Assembly (NCBI GenBank): GCA_020632595.1
Contig: JACKFF010000001.1
Span: 1,054,001 to 1,118,000, forward strand
Source of the DNA: Nitrospiraceae bacterium
GTDB lineage: Bacteria; Nitrospirota; Nitrospiria; Nitrospirales; UBA8639
Length of the DNA: 64,000 nt
Direction: 5' to 3'
Position numbers and translations under genes: made by a program. Of the stretch, positions 62,896 to 64,000 are shown one piece after another. Position 1 is the first letter of the stretch; each line of letters starts with the position of its first letter. The notes beneath the pieces were generated by a model. The model made no database searches, had not been told where the DNA came from, and was given only the letters and a program-made list of their open reading frames with translations.

Positions 62896-64000
62896 CTAGA
62901 GCCCCTTGTCTCGTGAACTCGTAGACTTTTGTCCTGACCCGAAGCCCGGGGGAAGCTGATTGGCTTTGCGCTCCCCTTTCGGAAGGGCGATCCCGACAAT
63001 TATTTTGTCCTGCTCCCGAAGCTCACTTTCAACCACTTCCGTCTTGCTGCCATCCGAAATGCCAGGCTGAAGAAGCACCGAAGCCGGATCGCCCGAATCA
63101 GTCAACTTCCACACCGTCTTCCAGCCATGGCTTCCCCCCGAGGCATGAGGTCCTTGAGGTAATACCCCGGTCAGTGGTTTCACGACATCCGCTCCGGACT
63201 CACCTGTTTTTTGCCCCACAGATGCGGATTGGGAAGGGAAAAACCGGAAGGCCGCATTCGGAATCATTAAGACATCGTCCTTCCGCGCGATCGTAATTGA
63301 GACATTGGCCGTCATCCCCGGCTTCAACCGCAAATCACGATTATCCACTTCCACCACCACGTCGTAGGTCACAACATTCTGGACAATAATCGGGGCATTC
63401 CGGATTTGTCTTACGACACCTCGAAAGTCCACCTGTGGATAAGTGTCGACAGTAAAGAGCGCCTCCTGGCCTTCCCGGATTCCCCCGATATCGGACTCAC
63501 TCACATTGGTATCAACCTGCATTTTCGTTAAATCAAGGGCGATCAGAAAAATATTCGGTGTCGTGAATCCTGCCGTCACTGTCTGCCCCACTTCTACATT
63601 ACGTGCAATCACAATTCCATTTACCGGGGACCGTATCACAGTATATTTTAAATCTAAATCCGCCGTATCTAACAATGCCTGAGCCTGTTTGATCTGTGCC
63701 CCGGAGACTTCAAGCTGAGCCTGGGCCGATTCATAGGCAGTGGTCGCGATATCCAGATCGTTTTGTGACACTAACTCGCGTTGAAACAATGTCTGGGTTC
63801 GATCGAGTTCCCGCTTCCGTTGGGCCAACTCTGTTCGCGTTTTGCTCCACATCGCTTTAGCATTAACGAGGTTGGCCGCAGCCTGATCCCGTCTGGTCTG
63901 AAAGAGAGACGGGTCAATTCGCGCAATAACCTCTCCCGCCTTCACCACAGAGTTGAAATCGGCATGCAGACTAATAATCTTACCGGTCACTTGTGCCCCA
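62896..64000 (-). CDS. MacA/HlyD-type membrane fusion protein (5' end outside window)
   Basis: At least 368 residues, cut by the right edge: the frame is open to 64000, and the apparent start near 63990 lies inside the conserved lipoyl-like region, so the real start is upstream. Seen here are the lipoyl/barrel-sandwich halves, a coiled-coil hairpin (~35-100), a beta-barrel domain and a C-terminal region with a Gly/Ser-rich insert. These proteins bridge the ABC permease and an outer-membrane channel. It is 219 nt upstream of the ATPase gene. Confidence 0.9.
   Translation of the reverse strand, partial: GAQVTGKIISLHADFNSVVKAGEVIARIDPSLFQTRRDQAAANLVNAKAMWSKTRTELAQRKRELDRTQTLFQRELVSQNDLDIATTAYESAQAQLEVSGAQIKQAQALLDTADLDLKYTVIRSPVNGIVIARNVEVGQTVTAGFTTPNIFLIALDLTKMQVDTNVSESDIGGIREGQEALFTVDTYPQVDFRGVVRQIRNAPIIVQNVVTYDVVVEVDNRDLRLKPGMTANVSITIARKDDVLMIPNAAFRFFPSQSASVGQKTGESGADVVKPLTGVLPQGPHASGGSHGWKTVWKLTDSGDPASVLLQPGISDGSKTEVVESELREQDKIIVGIALPKGERKANQLPPGFGSGQKSTSSRDKGL

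Noticed and set aside
1..64000. tRNA, rRNA, CRISPR arrays, prophage or intact insertion sequences
   Set aside because: No cloverleaf-type sequences, evenly spaced repeats, integrase, transposase or terminal inverted repeats were found on reading through both strands; a tRNA/Rfam scan would be needed to exclude small RNAs fully.

Overview
The window looks like a chromosomal segment from a Gram-negative chemolithoautotroph, most likely a Nitrospira-type nitrite oxidiser from a marine or salt/alkali-exposed habitat. This is inferred from gene content: a DabA/MpsB inorganic-carbon protein beside an Mrp/Mbh-type antiporter module, three SulP transporters, several Na+/H+ antiporters, a di-haem oxidoreductase, outer-membrane proteins and intermediate GC. 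No rRNA, nitrite oxidoreductase or other decisive marker is present, so the assignment is tentative. I see no tRNA, rRNA, CRISPR array or intact insertion sequence.

Layout. 1-7.4 kb: an MSHA-type pilus/secretion operon (pilin-like protein, MshI/J/K-like inner-membrane proteins, MshL secretin, MshM AAA ATPase, MshN TPR protein). 7.4-13.7 kb: signalling genes (a decayed Hpt gene, two HD-GYP proteins, a PAS/GAF sensor with no output domain). 13.8-17.3 kb: a SulP-NhaB pair. 17.4-26.7 kb, minus strand: an OmpA-like lipoprotein, then a tight operon mrpE-F-G-A'(MbhD/E)-B-C-D followed by NuoL- and NuoM-like subunits. 27-31 kb: dabA/mpsB and, divergent from it, a frameshifted remnant of mpsC. 31-38 kb: a DUF6573-like protein, a di-haem peroxidase-like protein, a beta-helix protein and a PriA homologue that has lost its helicase motifs. 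38.5-49.6 kb: a histidine kinase/NtrC-type regulator pair, a second SulP-NhaB pair, a porin and a divergent NtrC paralogue. 49.6-51.5 kb: decayed, gene-poor DNA. 51.5-56.2 kb: tiny membrane peptides behind a sigma-54-like promoter, a c-type haem sensor-like protein and a third SulP-antiporter pair with a CBS protein. 56.2-64 kb: MtfA-like peptidase, universal stress protein, macrodomain protein, methyltransferase, and a MacAB-type ABC exporter cut by the right edge.

How it fits together. The dominant theme is bicarbonate/CO2 acquisition coupled to Na+ and H+ gradients. Three times a SulP gene is followed in the same direction by a Na+/H+ antiporter-type gene, which would suit Na+-driven bicarbonate uptake with Na+ re-extrusion. 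dabA lies next to a complete set of Mrp/NuoL/M-type ion-translocating subunits with no NADH- or hydrogenase-type module. Two NtrC-family regulators and five sigma-54-like promoters suggest that part of the region is under sigma-54 control.
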